A stretch of 41,284 nucleotides of DNA from Nostocaceae cyanobacterium (GTDB taxonomy: Bacteria; Cyanobacteriota; Cyanobacteriia; Cyanobacteriales; Nostocaceae): positions 1-41,284 of the forward strand of contig JASJCY010000057.1 in the NCBI GenBank assembly GCA_030065825.1, written 5' to 3'. Both the position numbers and the translations under genes were made by a program. Positions 40,848 through 41,284 of this stretch are shown here, one piece after another. The notes beneath the pieces were generated by a model. It was not told the DNA's origin, searched no databases, and was given only the letters and a program-made list of their open reading frames with translations. Numbering within the stretch: the stretch's first letter is position 1; each line of letters starts with the position of its first letter.

Positions 40848-41284
40848 TAAATTCTTTGAGTGTATTGTAACAAATCCACACCTAATCGCTTAATTACTTA
40901 TAATTCCTGCTTGAATCACCCCAAACCTCTCTTACCCTCTCCTTAATAAGGAGAGGGTAACCCAGGCGGGTGAGGTTTTATAAGTATTCATCCACACATG
41001 ATATAAGTCATACACAAACTCATACATCAGTCAGAAACTCATAACTTCCCAAAGACAGACACAGAAAGGATTTCAGACACACACCTGTCATGATTGAGAA
41101 GTAACAATTCAAAGTCAAATTATGCACCCTCACAAAACAGTCAAAACCAATAGACATCTCCGGAAACAACCAAAGTCTTACTATCACTACCTTTTTAACT
41201 GCGATCGCCAAACCGCAAAGGTAGTTAGTTTGTACGCAACAATAAGGCTTTGAGGTGTTTACTATTAATAACTAGCTAAAAAGT
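40848..41284. other. 437-bp region upstream of the NACHT gene
   Basis: Holds the hairpin at 40933-40959 and a HIP1 site near 41202. The rest (CA-rich, TCACAC and ACAAAC strings around 41000-41150) contains only short frames with no recognisable protein. Confidence 0.4.
40933..40959. repeat. Perfect hairpin TACCCTCTCCTT-AAT-AAGGAGAGGGTA
   Basis: Twelve-base arms around AAT, the compact form of the dispersed repeat at 11531-11582; GGCGGGTGAGG follows in both families. Confidence 0.65.

Noticed and set aside
41020-41211. 63-codon minus-strand frame near the right end
   Set aside because: No start signal or homology visible, and composition like the surrounding CA-rich non-coding DNA.

Overview
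The window is chromosomal DNA of a filamentous, probably heterocyst-forming (Nostocales-type) cyanobacterium. The evidence is psbZ next to ribH, a DesD-type acyl-lipid desaturase, many HIP1 palindromes (GCGATCGC), heptameric short tandem repeats (TTCCCTA, TTGGTAA, TCATTTG types) and several families of short dispersed palindromic repeats. I cannot name the species from sequence alone.

Layout. 0-5 kb: a class A penicillin-binding protein with an Arg/Ser-rich tail, folK, a non-coding array of eleven 65-66 bp repeats, and an ADP-ribose-type Nudix hydrolase. 5.1-6.1 kb: a MITE-like element, then the wreck of a TnpB-type transposon that keeps a small ribbon-helix-helix (RHH) gene and its right end. 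6-16 kb: a stretch rich in sulfur genes (cysW-cysT-sbpA sulfate uptake, mtnB with a TauE/SafE permease, mtnD) mixed with a restriction-like nuclease, a toxin-antitoxin pair, a class II glutamine amidotransferase and a glycerophosphodiesterase. 16-24 kb: a VWA protein, ligA with a rearranged 3' end, two Uma2 nuclease-fold genes, an HNH nuclease and a small glycine-rich protein. 24-32 kb: core genes (DHH/CBS/CCA-type tRNA nucleotidyltransferase, psbZ, ribH, tRNA-Gly, a membrane protein, a ProA-like protein, a desaturase). 32-41 kb: an accessory block resembling a decayed defence island. It holds a 1415-residue triple-TIR/WD40 protein, a WD40 tail fragment of a lost paralogue, a two-times-2TM DUF4231/SLATT-type protein, an apparently intact TnpB element with a divergent RHH gene, and an HTH-NACHT gene cut off by that element.

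How things fit. Sulfate import, methionine salvage and a sulfur-anion permease lie within 9 kb, although only mtnB-TauE and cysT-cysW are tightly coupled. In the last 9 kb the TIR, SLATT and NACHT proteins are families linked in the literature to nucleotide-signal or NTPase-based anti-phage and cell-death responses; that role is inferred here.

The most interesting observation is the RHH/TnpB element, present as a full copy (38.3-39.9 kb) and as an internally deleted copy (5.4-6.1 kb). Both share the left-end layout of two hairpins 26-27 nt apart. The second is a perfect 19-bp stem whose left arm encodes the last residues of the RHH protein. Both share a right-end hairpin followed by TCACC, where an omega RNA (reRNA) would be expected. 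Other items worth checking are a dispersed two-hairpin repeat with compensatory base changes, a ProA-like protein lacking the catalytic cysteine, and a duplication that rewrote the C-terminus of LigA.
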